From Planctomycetaceae bacterium (GTDB lineage: Bacteria > Planctomycetota > Planctomycetia > Pirellulales > Pirellulaceae): a stretch of DNA of 36,658 bases. Position numbers and translations under genes: made by a program. How positions within the stretch are numbered: position 1 is the stretch's first letter; the number at the start of each line of letters is the position of its first letter. Under the pieces are notes generated by a model. The model was not told the DNA's origin. It saw only the letters and a program-made list of their open reading frames with translations, and ran no database searches. This document shows positions 8,933 to 16,845 of the stretch, piece by piece. Where the stretch lies: the NCBI GenBank assembly GCA_015490875.1, contig WFWZ01000357.1:1-36658 (forward strand), given 5' to 3'.

Positions 8933-8947
8933 TGCAGGAGTTCTTGA

Positions 8948-9220
8948 ATGAACATTTATGTTGGCAATCTCAGCTTCGATGCAACCGAATCCGATCTCGA
9001 GCAGGCTTTCGCCCAGTTCGGCGACGTGAAGTCGGTGAACATCATCACGGACCGTGAGACCGGTCGTTCGCGAGGCTTCGGCTTTGTGGAAATGCATGAC
9101 GACCAGGCCGGCCGTGAGGCGATCGAGCATCTGAATCTGAAGCAGATTGCCGGTCGGGCCGTCACGGTCAATGAAGCGCGTCCGCGCGAGAATCGTCGAG
9201 GCGGAGGCCGCCGTTGGTAA
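8948..9220 (+). CDS. RRM-domain RNA-binding protein
   Basis: A 90-residue protein that is almost entirely one RNA recognition motif. RNP2 is IYVGNL (3-8) and RNP1 is RGFGFVEM (about 42-49), both with the aromatic residues that stack on RNA. A short basic tail with RGGGRR (about 84-89) resembles the glycine-rich tails of bacterial and plant cold-induced RRM proteins. It probably binds single-stranded RNA as a chaperone or regulator of mRNA stability in the cytoplasm. The start is firm: AGGAG ends 7 nt before the ATG. It is a single-gene unit, with a long structured leader and a strong terminator 56 bp past the stop. Confidence 0.93.
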   Translation: MNIYVGNLSFDATESDLEQAFAQFGDVKSVNIITDRETGRSRGFGFVEMHDDQAGREAIEHLNLKQIAGRAVTVNEARPRENRRGGGRRW

Positions 9221-9275
9221 ACGGCCGCAGCTTTCTCAGCCGCCTCACGGCCGCTGAGAGAGATCCGCATACAGG

Positions 9276-9310
9276 CTCGGCTTCCTCGGTTGGGGAAGCC
9301 GAGTTTTTTT
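9276..9310 (+). terminator. Rho-independent terminator of the RRM gene
   Basis: CTCGGCTTCC at 9276-9285 pairs over 10 perfect base pairs with GGAAGCCGAG at 9294-9303, with an 8-nt loop, followed by seven T residues at 9304-9310. Confidence 0.92.
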
Positions 9311-9575
9311 GTGCCGGTTTTCGTCAGGCTGGAAAGTCGGACCTTCGCGAGCAACAAAGTGCCTCGCGCAAAGACGCCAAGCCGCAAAGTCCGCCCGCGA
9401 GCTGTCTATCTTCGGGCCAACTTCCCTCGAGACGCGTTCTTCACGTACCATAGAGCCTGTGCAGTTCTTTTCCCATGATTGAGTGCCCGGCGAGGAGAGG
9501 GCCACGCCGGGCCCGGAGGGAGTTTCGGGCTTCGGGATCCGAAATGGTCACCGAGAGTCGGAGGCACTGGGCGAC
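9311..9575. other. Gap between the RRM terminator and the transaldolase gene
   Basis: No gene is seen here. Positions 9365-9389 contain CGCAAAGACGCCAAGCCGC, a purine-rich motif similar to GACGCAAAGAACGCAAAG near 4245-4262, possibly a relic of the same dispersed repeat family. A reading frame open from TTG 9479 into the transaldolase exists, but its first 37 codons are not part of the conserved protein. Confidence 0.35.
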
Positions 9576-9589
9576 AAGGAGTGAACACG

Positions 9590-10642
9590 ATGGAATCGCC
9601 ATTCGCAGCGTTGTTGGAGACAGGCACCCGATTGTGGCTCGATTCGGTCGATCCTGCTCTTGTTCCCCAACATCGCGATTGGGGATTTACGGGGGCGACG
9701 TCGAATCCCGTTATCATTGCTGGGATCGTGCAGTCGGGAGCGTACGGAGACCGTTTGCGAACCTTGATGGCGGAAGAGCCTGACAATGCGGTGGTCGCCT
9801 GGCGGCTTACCGACGCGATCGTCTCGGAGGCTCAAGAAGCATTTCACGACGTGTGGCGCGAGACGAGCGGCGACGACGGATATGTCAGCTTTGAGGTCGA
9901 TCCGCTGCTCGAAGATCCAGAGGCCGGGTACACGCATGCCGAACGCGTGCAACGGTATATCGAGCTCGCCACGTATTGGTCTCAAGGCCATGACAACCGG
10001 ATGATCAAGATTCCGGCAACCGAAGCTGGCATCGCATCTCTTACCGAAGTGGTCGCTCGGGGGGTCACCGTCAACGTCACCTTGATTTTTACCCAACGTC
10101 AGTACGAGCAAGCGCGTGATGCCGTATGGCAGGGCGCTCAAAGGCTCGGCGATCTGTCATCATTCAAGAGCGTCTATAGCGTTTTCGTTTCGCGGTTGGA
10201 TGCCTACACGGCCAAACACGTTCCCGACTTATCTCCGGCAGCGCAGGGGCAGGTGGGAATACTCAATGCGAAGAGGATTTGGCGATCGAATGTCGATTTC
10301 TGGAAAGAGCATCCGACGCCGCTGAGGCAGGAGATCGTCTTCGCGAGCACGGGAACGAAGCGTCCGGAAGATCCGCCGTGGAAGTATGTCGTGGCGCTGG
10401 CCGGCTCCGACATTCAGACGAACCCGCCGGCCACGAATGAAGCGGTCGCGGCCGCCGGTCTGCACTTCGAACGGCAGGTCGACCAGATGCCTCCGGTCGA
10501 GGTGATCGAGGAGATCGATGCGAAGGTCGACATGGACCGACTGTGGCAGGTCTTGATGGAGGAAGGCATCCGCAAGTTCGCCGACCCACAAAAAATGCTG
10601 CTCCAGGAGATCGCCAAGGAACGGACTCGCTGCGGTGTCTAA
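9590..10642 (+). CDS. tal: Transaldolase
   Basis: A 350-residue TIM-barrel transaldolase. It transfers a dihydroxyacetone unit between sugar phosphates in the non-oxidative pentose phosphate pathway. Supporting motifs are RLWLDSVDPAL near the N-terminus, TGATSNPVII (the family's T-S-N-P strand), MIKIPAT with the Schiff-base lysine K140, and VNVTLIFT. The late SVFVSRLDAY and YVVALAGSDIQTNPPAT segments are typical of the longer bacterial transaldolases. The start is placed at ATG 9590 because AAGGAG (9576-9581) lies 8 nt upstream and conservation begins there; a longer frame from TTG 9479 is unlikely. It is cytoplasmic. The kinase gene follows after 87 bp, and no shared role is evident. Confidence 0.92.
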   Translation: MESPFAALLETGTRLWLDSVDPALVPQHRDWGFTGATSNPVIIAGIVQSGAYGDRLRTLMAEEPDNAVVAWRLTDAIVSEAQEAFHDVWRETSGDDGYVSFEVDPLLEDPEAGYTHAERVQRYIELATYWSQGHDNRMIKIPATEAGIASLTEVVARGVTVNVTLIFTQRQYEQARDAVWQGAQRLGDLSSFKSVYSVFVSRLDAYTAKHVPDLSPAAQGQVGILNAKRIWRSNVDFWKEHPTPLRQEIVFASTGTKRPEDPPWKYVVALAGSDIQTNPPATNEAVAAAGLHFERQVDQMPPVEVIEEIDAKVDMDRLWQVLMEEGIRKFADPQKMLLQEIAKERTRCGV

Positions 10643-10729
10643 CGGTATCCGCGGCAGTCGATTTCGAAGGCTGTTTGGACGACCGGCCCGGATACGGTGC
10701 TGACTCTGTTTATTGTCGGGATCGGAGCC

Positions 10730-13700
10730 ATGGGAACTCACGACCGCACCCAGCGCGATCTATTGTTCGGACTTCTGGCCCTACAAAACAACTTTATCAG
10801 CCGTGAAGAGTTGCTAGCGGCGACTCGTGTGTGGCTTGAAGACAAGTCGCAGGCACTCGCTGAAACTCTGCTCGACTGCGGCGCTTTGTCGCCAGACGAT
10901 CATCAATTGCTGGGAGCACTTGTCAAGCGGCACCTTGAGCGGCACGGGGGTGATCCCGAGGCGAGCCTCACGGCACTCGGTTCGGCCTCCCAAGAGCTCC
11001 AAACGAAAATCGTCGCATTGGGGGACGCCGATGTTCCGACTTGGGTGCCACCAGTAGGCGCAGGAGGTCTGGAGGAGGGTTCCGACGGTGGGGCCGTTGC
11101 CAATCCCGGCGGTCTCTCGAACCACAATGTCCGTTTCCGGATCATCCGCCCGCACGCCAAGGGTGGGCTTGGGGAAGTCTATATTGCGCGCGACGAGGAA
11201 CTGAATCGGGAAGTGGCACTCAAGGAGATCCAAGCTCGCTACGCCGATGATCCCGAAAGCCACGCCAGGTTCTTGCTGGAAGCGGAAATCACGGGCGGAC
11301 TCGAACATCCCGGCATTGTACCGGTCTATGGACTCGGCCAGTACCCCGACGGGCGTCCGTTCTACGCCATGCGATTCATCCGAGGCGACAGTCTGCGAGA
11401 GGCCGTCGCCAGGTTCCGCGCCGACAACCCCGGTCACGATCGCTTCACCACGCTTGAGTTCCGCAAGTTGCTGAGTCGATTCATCGACGTCTGTCATGCA
11501 CTGGAATACGCTCATGTTCGAGGTGTGCTGCACCGTGATATCAAACCGGCGAACATCATGTTGGGAAAGTACGGTGAGACACTACTCGTCGATTGGGGGT
11601 TGGCCAAGCCGGCGGACCAGCCGGAACCGAAGCGGCCGCATGAGGAGTCGCTTCTGCAACCGAGAAGCGGCAGCAGCCCAGTAAGGACCCAGATGGGAAG
11701 CACCATTGGTACTCCAGCTTACATGAGCCCAGAACAGGCGGAAGGGAAACTCGACGCCTTGGGACCGGCCAGTGATGTCTACAGCTTGGGCGCCACGCTC
11801 CACTATCTGCTCACCGGTAAACCTCCCGTGGAAGGTTTTCACATGGGCGAGCTTCTCCGGCGCGTCCAGCAGGGTCGCATCACGGCGCCGCGCGATCTCG
11901 ATCCTGGAGTGCCCAAGGCGCTCGATGCGATCTGCAGAAAAGCGATGGCGCTGCGCCCCGGTGACCGCTATGGTTCGGCTCGGGAACTGGGTGAAGAGAT
12001 CGAGCGTTACTTGGCCGACGAACCGATTCAGGCGCTGCGTGAGCCCTTCCTGGTCCGGCTGCGCCGTTGGGCTCGCAAACATCCAGCTGTCGTAGCCAGC
12101 AGCTGTGCGGCAGCCGTCGTCTTGGTCTTGGCTTTGGGAACCATCGCGTCCTTACAAGCCAGCCATCGACAGCGTATAGCATCCAAGAACGCAGAATTGG
12201 CCCTCTCCAATGAAAAACTGCGCCAGGCGAATTCGGCGGAAAAGAAAGCAAGACAAGAGGCAGAGCGTCAAGCAAAGATCGCACAAGCGGTCAACGATTT
12301 CCTGCAAAATGACGTGATTCGCCAAACCGACATGTTTGCTCAAGCAGGAAACCAACAAGAGATCGACCCGAACTTGACGCTGCGCGAAGCACTCGATCGA
12401 GCCGCCGAGCGAATCGGTGATCGCTTCCAAGAAGAACCGTTGGTTGAAGCGGCCATTCGCCTGGCCATCGGTGACGCCTATCTCGGTATTGGGGAAGCCA
12501 AGAAAGCAATCCCACACTTGGAACACTGCGCGCAGATTCGTACCGAACTGTTGGGACGGGATGGTGTCGAGACGCTGGCAGCCCAGAACACTCTTGCCAA
12601 CGCCTATCGTTTTTCTGGGCGACTGGGCGAAGCGATTGGCCTTCTGGAACGGATACTCGAGCTGCGCAAGACCACACTTGGGAATGACCACCCCGATACT
12701 TTGTCCAGCATGAACGACCTCGGCGGCGCCTATTACGTTGCTGGGCGGCTGGATGAAGCCACCAACCTTTTGGAACAGACGCTCAAGCTGAGGAAGACCA
12801 AACTCGGCAACGACCACCCTCACACACTGTCCACCATGAACAATCTCGCCGTGGCCTACAAAGACAACGGACAACTCGACAAGGCCATCTCTCTTCTAAA
12901 AGAGACGCTCCGCCTACGCAGGACGGTACTTCGCCCTAGCCACCCGCAGACGCTGACCAGCATGCGCAACCTTGCGGATACTTATCGAGAAGCCGGGCGA
13001 CTGAATGAGGCGATACACATCCTTGAAGAGACGCAAAAACTCGAGAAGACCTATCTTGGACTTGAGCACCCCAACACCCTCATGACGATGAACAGTCTCG
13101 CCCACGCGTATCTGGATGCCGGCCGACCGAACCAAGCCGTTCCACTCTCGGAAGATACGGTTAAGTTGAGCAAGGCCATCCTCGGCCCCGAACATCCACG
13201 GACGCTCGCAGCCATGAACACGCTCGCTCGGGCCTATCGAGCTGTTGGAAGGCTGGAAGAGGCCATTTCCATTTTTGAACAGGCGTTGCAGGCGAGGCGT
13301 GCCCGACTCGGTCCCGACCACCCCAGTACCCTCACGTCGATGAACAACCTTGCAGTTGCCTATCACGAGACGGGACGACGGAATGAGGCGATACGGATCC
13401 TCGAGGAAATCCTCAAGATCCGAAAGACGAAGTTTGGGCTCGAACATCCAACCACCCTCAACTCCATGAACAATCTCGCTGGAACACTTCTCGCTGCTGG
13501 ACGACTCGAGGACGCCGTCTCGATTCTCGAAGAAACACTCAAGGGAATGCAAGCCACTCTCGGACGCGACCATCCCAGCACGCTCGTCTGCGCAAACAAC
13601 CTAGCCAACGCATACTATGACGCTCGGCGACCGGACGAAGCGATACGGATTCTCGAAGAGACGCTCAAGTTGCAAAGGAAAAAGTTTGGGCCCGAACACC

Positions 13701-14239
13701 CCACCACGCTCGTCATCATGAACAATCTCGCCACAACATATTGCAACGCCGGAAAGACCGCTCGGGCTGCCCAACTCTATAAAGCGTGGATGGCCATCCA
13801 CCGCAAGAACCTCCCGGCCGAGAGCCCACAACTCGCGTCACTCCTGGCAGCAACCGGGGCCAACCTAATCAAATGCAAGTCCTACCAGGATGCCGAGGAA
13901 ATCTTGCGCGAGTGTTACGAACTCGGCAGAACCCTTGATCCGGAGGACTGGACAACGTACAACGCTCAGGCGATGCTGGGGGCCGCACTCGTCGGCCAAG
14001 CGGAGACCATTTTGAAAGCCGACAAACCCGACAAGGAACGTGCCGAGGCACTGCTGACGGAAGCCGAAAAGCTGCTGGCAGCCGGGTACCACGGGCTCGT
14101 AAAGACCGAGCAGACCATTCCAAAAGAGGGTAGGGGCAGCATTGCCGAAGCGAAAAAGCGACTCGTGTGGCTCTACACCGTATGGGGAAAACCAGAGCAG
14201 GCGGCCAAATGGCAGCAAGAGCCCTCCAGCAAGCCTTGA
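10730..14239 (+). CDS. Membrane Ser/Thr protein kinase with kinesin-light-chain-like TPR array
   Basis: A 1169-residue protein. After an N-terminal segment (1 to about 130) common in planctomycete kinases comes a Hanks-type kinase domain (about 134-420): glycine loop GGLGEV, ATP-binding K165, catalytic loop HRDIKPAN with D270, DWG (D288) in place of the usual DFG, and GTPAYMSPEQ as activation and APE-like segment. A single membrane helix follows (about 452-475), then a coiled-coil-like stretch, then ten exact 42-residue TPR units (nt 12572-13831) with flanking degenerate units. Each unit has the T-L-x-x-M-N-N-L-A-x-A-Y form and ends in LG-DHP. The topology puts the kinase inside and the TPR array across the membrane, where it may sense a protein. 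ATG 10730 is preferred; GTG 10697 is also in frame. Confidence 0.9.
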   Translation: MGTHDRTQRDLLFGLLALQNNFISREELLAATRVWLEDKSQALAETLLDCGALSPDDHQLLGALVKRHLERHGGDPEASLTALGSASQELQTKIVALGDADVPTWVPPVGAGGLEEGSDGGAVANPGGLSNHNVRFRIIRPHAKGGLGEVYIARDEELNREVALKEIQARYADDPESHARFLLEAEITGGLEHPGIVPVYGLGQYPDGRPFYAMRFIRGDSLREAVARFRADNPGHDRFTTLEFRKLLSRFIDVCHALEYAHVRGVLHRDIKPANIMLGKYGETLLVDWGLAKPADQPEPKRPHEESLLQPRSGSSPVRTQMGSTIGTPAYMSPEQAEGKLDALGPASDVYSLGATLHYLLTGKPPVEGFHMGELLRRVQQGRITAPRDLDPGVPKALDAICRKAMALRPGDRYGSARELGEEIERYLADEPIQALREPFLVRLRRWARKHPAVVASSCAAAVVLVLALGTIASLQASHRQRIASKNAELALSNEKLRQANSAEKKARQEAERQAKIAQAVNDFLQNDVIRQTDMFAQAGNQQEIDPNLTLREALDRAAERIGDRFQEEPLVEAAIRLAIGDAYLGIGEAKKAIPHLEHCAQIRTELLGRDGVETLAAQNTLANAYRFSGRLGEAIGLLERILELRKTTLGNDHPDTLSSMNDLGGAYYVAGRLDEATNLLEQTLKLRKTKLGNDHPHTLSTMNNLAVAYKDNGQLDKAISLLKETLRLRRTVLRPSHPQTLTSMRNLADTYREAGRLNEAIHILEETQKLEKTYLGLEHPNTLMTMNSLAHAYLDAGRPNQAVPLSEDTVKLSKAILGPEHPRTLAAMNTLARAYRAVGRLEEAISIFEQALQARRARLGPDHPSTLTSMNNLAVAYHETGRRNEAIRILEEILKIRKTKFGLEHPTTLNSMNNLAGTLLAAGRLEDAVSILEETLKGMQATLGRDHPSTLVCANNLANAYYDARRPDEAIRILEETLKLQRKKFGPEHPTTLVIMNNLATTYCNAGKTARAAQLYKAWMAIHRKNLPAESPQLASLLAATGANLIKCKSYQDAEEILRECYELGRTLDPEDWTTYNAQAMLGAALVGQAETILKADKPDKERAEALLTEAEKLLAAGYHGLVKTEQTIPKEGRGSIAEAKKRLVWLYTVWGKPEQAAKWQQEPSSKP

Positions 14240-14265
14240 CAGGGATCGCCCGTGGATCCTAGCAT
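14236..14265 (+). promoter_or_regulatory. Candidate sigma-70 promoter for rpmF
   Basis: TTGACA at 14236-14241 matches the -35 consensus perfectly. TAGCAT at 14260-14265 matches four of six positions of the -10 consensus, with an 18-nt spacer. It overlaps the kinase stop codon and would give a leader of roughly 45 nt before rpmF. Confidence 0.4.
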
Positions 14266-14317
14266 GGCCCCTTACCAGATCCCGGTAGCATCCTGGTCGG
14301 AGAGAGTCGAGCACATC

Positions 14318-14506
14318 ATGGCAGTTCCCAAACGCAAACATTCGAATTCCCGGACGGGCAAGCGGCGGTCGCACGACGCCAAGCGGCCTCGCGAATTGGC
14401 TATCTGCAGCGGTTGCAGCCGCCAGGTGCCCACGCACGTCATCTGTCCTCACTGCGGCACCTACATGGGGCGGCGGATCATCGAGCTCGAAGAATCGGCC
14501 TCGTAA
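14318..14506 (+). CDS. rpmF: Ribosomal protein bL32 (zinc-ribbon type)
   Basis: A 62-residue protein beginning AVPKRKHSNSRTGKRRSHD after Met, the hallmark of bL32. It has four cysteines in C-x2-C...C-x2-C spacing (CSGC and CPHC), so it is the zinc-binding form. It is part of the large ribosomal subunit near the peptidyl-transferase region. The start is ATG 14318, preceded by GGAGAGAG at 14299-14306; an in-frame ATG at 14252 would add 22 non-conserved residues. As in many bacteria, rpmF stands just before fatty-acid synthesis genes, with fabD starting 32 bp later. The usual plsX and fabH between them are missing. Confidence 0.95.
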   Translation: MAVPKRKHSNSRTGKRRSHDAKRPRELAICSGCSRQVPTHVICPHCGTYMGRRIIELEESAS

Positions 14507-14538
14507 CCCATCGAGCCACTGGCAGGAGGAGTCGACCC

Positions 14539-15450
14539 TTGTCATCGTGGGCGTTTCTTTTCCCCGGCCAAGGGGCTCAATCCGTCGGGATGGGGAGCGG
14601 TTTGTACCGTGAGTGCGAACGGGCTCGGGCACTGTTCGATCGAGCCAGAGAAGTGCTTGGCTATGACATGGCCGGCATCTGCTTCGACGGACCGAAAGAG
14701 CAGCTCGACGCGACGCGCTACAGCCAGCCGGCGCTCTTCGTCACAAGTCTGGCGGCGTTGGAACAACTGAAAGAAACTCATCCGGAGCGACTGACCGAGT
14801 GTCGTTTTGCCGCCGGCTTGAGCCTCGGAGAATATACCGCCTGTGCCTTTGCGGGGGTCTTCGATTTCGAGACGGGACTGCGGATCGTGCAGGAGCGGGG
14901 GGAGGCCATGCAAGCGGCGGCCGACGCTCGCCCCAGCGGCATGGCGAGCGTACTCGGCCTGGCTGCCGAGCAAGTCGAGGCTCTGTGTGACCAGGTGCGG
15001 CAGGAGGGAGAAATCCTGGCGGTCGCCAATTATTTGTGCCCGGGGAACATCGTCGTTTCCGGGGACCGGGCGGCGTGCGAACGAATCGTGGAGCCCGCAC
15101 TGGAGGCAGGAGCGATGAAGGTCGTGCCGCTCGCGGTGGCCGGGGCGTTCCATACGCCAATCATGGAATCCGCCGTGGATCGTTTGCGAACCGTGCTCGA
15201 GTCAGCCGAACTTCGACCGGCACGCATTCCCGTCGTCTCCAACGTGGATGCTCAGCCGCACACCAACCCCGAAGAAATCCGCCAACTCTTGATCCGGCAG
15301 GTGTGCGCTCCCGTCCAGTGGGAGCCCAGCATGCGGTGGCTCCTCGACCAGGGAGTCGCCCACTTTTGCGAAGTCGGTCCCGGGCGGGTGCTCCGAGGAT
15401 TGTTGAAACGTATTCACCGCAAGGCGGACAGCTACGGCACGTTGGATTGA
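14539..15450 (+). CDS. fabD: Malonyl-CoA:ACP transacylase
   Basis: A 303-residue FabD. It moves malonyl from CoA to the acyl carrier protein, giving the extender unit for type II fatty-acid synthesis. It has the N-terminal FPGQGAQSVGMG, the nucleophile elbow GLSLGEYTA with S95, and the catalytic histidine H205 in GAFHTPIM. The start is TTG 14539: AGGAGGA (14524-14530) sits 8 nt upstream and homology begins directly with SSWAFLFPGQG. An upstream in-frame ATG at 14413 would overlap rpmF and add 42 unrelated residues. It probably shares transcription with rpmF and fabG (82 bp downstream). Confidence 0.95.
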   Translation: MSSWAFLFPGQGAQSVGMGSGLYRECERARALFDRAREVLGYDMAGICFDGPKEQLDATRYSQPALFVTSLAALEQLKETHPERLTECRFAAGLSLGEYTACAFAGVFDFETGLRIVQERGEAMQAAADARPSGMASVLGLAAEQVEALCDQVRQEGEILAVANYLCPGNIVVSGDRAACERIVEPALEAGAMKVVPLAVAGAFHTPIMESAVDRLRTVLESAELRPARIPVVSNVDAQPHTNPEEIRQLLIRQVCAPVQWEPSMRWLLDQGVAHFCEVGPGRVLRGLLKRIHRKADSYGTLD

Positions 15451-15532
15451 CTGAGCTCGGGTGGGGCGTTTGACCGGTGACAGGATGCAATGAACACACA
15501 ACTTTCCCTTCCACGGACACGAGATTGATCGC

Positions 15533-16327
15533 ATGAACGCAGAACAGGACACATCACAACCTTCTTCCCTCCCAAAGGGACTCCAAGTCGACCTGACCGA
15601 CCAGGTGGCCCTGGTGACCGGGGCTTCCCAAGGGCTGGGTCAGGCGATTGCCGTGGCACTAGGCGCTGCCGGGGCCAAGGTCGCCTGTGTGGCTCGCAAC
15701 GCCGAAAAACTGGCTCAAACCGTTAGCCAGATTTCGGAGCTGGGGGGTGAAGCGGTTGCCAAGCCGTGCGACGTGACGGATCGCGAGAGCGTCGACCGGG
15801 TCGTCGACGAGGTCCACGACGCCTGGGGGCGACTTGACATCCTGGTCAATAACGCGGGGGTGACGCGGGACACGCTGCTGCCTCGGATGAGCGACGAAGA
15901 GTGGGACACCGTCATCAATACGAATCTGCGGGGTGCGTTCTTGTTTTCGCGAGCCGCTTCGAGGCTCATGATGCGGCAACGGTACGGCCGGATCATCAAC
16001 ATCTCGAGCGTCTCGGGGATCATCGGCAATCCCGGGCAGACGAACTATTCGGCATCGAAGGCGGGAATGATTGGGTTGACGCGGAGTCTTAGCCGTGAGC
16101 TGGCGGGTCGCAAGGTGACCATCAACGCCGTGGCCCCGGGTTTTATCGAGAGCGATATGACTCGGGCCCTCGGAGATGTGGTGTTGACCGAGGTGAAAAA
16201 GCGGGTCCCCGCCAAACGACTGGGAACTCCCTCAGACGTCGCAGCTTGCGTCCTTTTCCTGGCCAGCCCGGCTGCTTCGTACATTACGGGCCAGGTCCTG
16301 GTCGTCGACGGAGGACTGACGGGCTAA
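15533..16327 (+). CDS. fabG: 3-oxoacyl-ACP reductase
   Basis: A 264-residue short-chain dehydrogenase. It reduces 3-oxoacyl-ACP with NADPH in the elongation cycle. The cofactor loop is [10 protein letters not shown] (about 30-39), followed by the NNAGVTRD motif. The catalytic residues are S159 (ISSVSG), Y172 and K176 (NYSASKAG). The PGFIESDMT segment and C-terminal [15 protein letters not shown] are typical of FabG. An N-terminal extension of about 20 residues before the fold (rich in Q, S and P) makes it slightly longer than usual. No good ribosome-binding site precedes ATG 15533, so a later start is possible but not obvious. Confidence 0.92.
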   Translation: MNAEQDTSQPSSLPKGLQVDLTDQVALVTGASQGLGQAIAVALGAAGAKVACVARNAEKLAQTVSQISELGGEAVAKPCDVTDRESVDRVVDEVHDAWGRLDILVNNAGVTRDTLLPRMSDEEWDTVINTNLRGAFLFSRAASRLMMRQRYGRIINISSVSGIIGNPGQTNYSASKAGMIGLTRSLSRELAGRKVTINAVAPGFIESDMTRALGDVVLTEVKKRVPAKRLGTPSDVAACVLFLASPAASYITGQVLVVDGGLTG

Positions 16328-16366
16328 AATGAGAGCGACGCCAGGGGGGTCGATAGGCCGTCCGGC

Positions 16367-16396
16367 TTGACGCCTGGCCGAAGCATCACGTATTTT
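16367..16396 (+). promoter_or_regulatory. Candidate promoter for acpP
   Basis: TTGACG at 16367-16372 and TATTTT at 16391-16396 are separated by 18 nt in the 253-bp gap between fabG and acpP, which holds no gene. A separate promoter would fit the need for much more carrier protein than enzyme. The evidence is consensus matching only. Confidence 0.3.
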
Positions 16397-16580
16397 GTGG
16401 GCTCTGGTTGGGTGAGTCCCATTTCGGCAGGCACGCCGGCCAGAGTGAAAATCAGCGATATCGAAACAGAGAAGGCCTGGAGTGCCGAGTGGGATGAGCT
16501 CGGCTACAAAGCTGGCTGAATGACGACTGAACCGGCGGCTCGCGCAGCGAGGCTGGTTCCCATTGGAGGAGAAACAACAC

Positions 16581-16826
16581 GTGGCATCCGTTGCAGACCG
16601 AGTGATGGACATTGTGGCCGAGCAGTTGGGCTTTGATCGCGAGAAGATCTCGCCGGGCACGAACTTTGTCAGTGACCTGGGTGCCGACTCGCTCGATCAG
16701 GTCGAACTGATCATGGAATTGGAGCGTGAGTTCGACATCACGATTCCCGACGATGCGGCGGAAAAGATCCAGACGGTCGGGGAAGCCATCGAGTACATCG
16801 AAAAGGCGACGACACCTTCGTCGTAG
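16581..16826 (+). CDS. acpP: Acyl carrier protein
   Basis: An 81-residue acidic carrier protein. It carries growing acyl chains on a 4'-phosphopantetheine attached to S37 in the motif [15 protein letters not shown]. The four-helix pattern, GF-x4-I near residue 18 and [16 protein letters not shown] are typical. The start is GTG 16581, with GGAGGAG (16565-16571) 9 nt upstream; the longer frame from TTG 16563 would begin inside the ribosome-binding site. It lies just before fabF, its condensing-enzyme partner. Confidence 0.95.
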   Translation: MASVADRVMDIVAEQLGFDREKISPGTNFVSDLGADSLDQVELIMELEREFDITIPDDAAEKIQTVGEAIEYIEKATTPSS

Positions 16827-16845
16827 GCCATAGCCGGGGACCTCC

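Noticed and set aside
9479-9589. Longer N-terminus for the transaldolase from TTG 9479
   Set aside because: A strong ribosome-binding site precedes ATG 9590 and the first 37 codons have no similarity to the family.
12572-13831. DNA tandem repeat of 126 bp
   Set aside because: The periodicity is explained by the in-frame 42-residue TPR units of the kinase.
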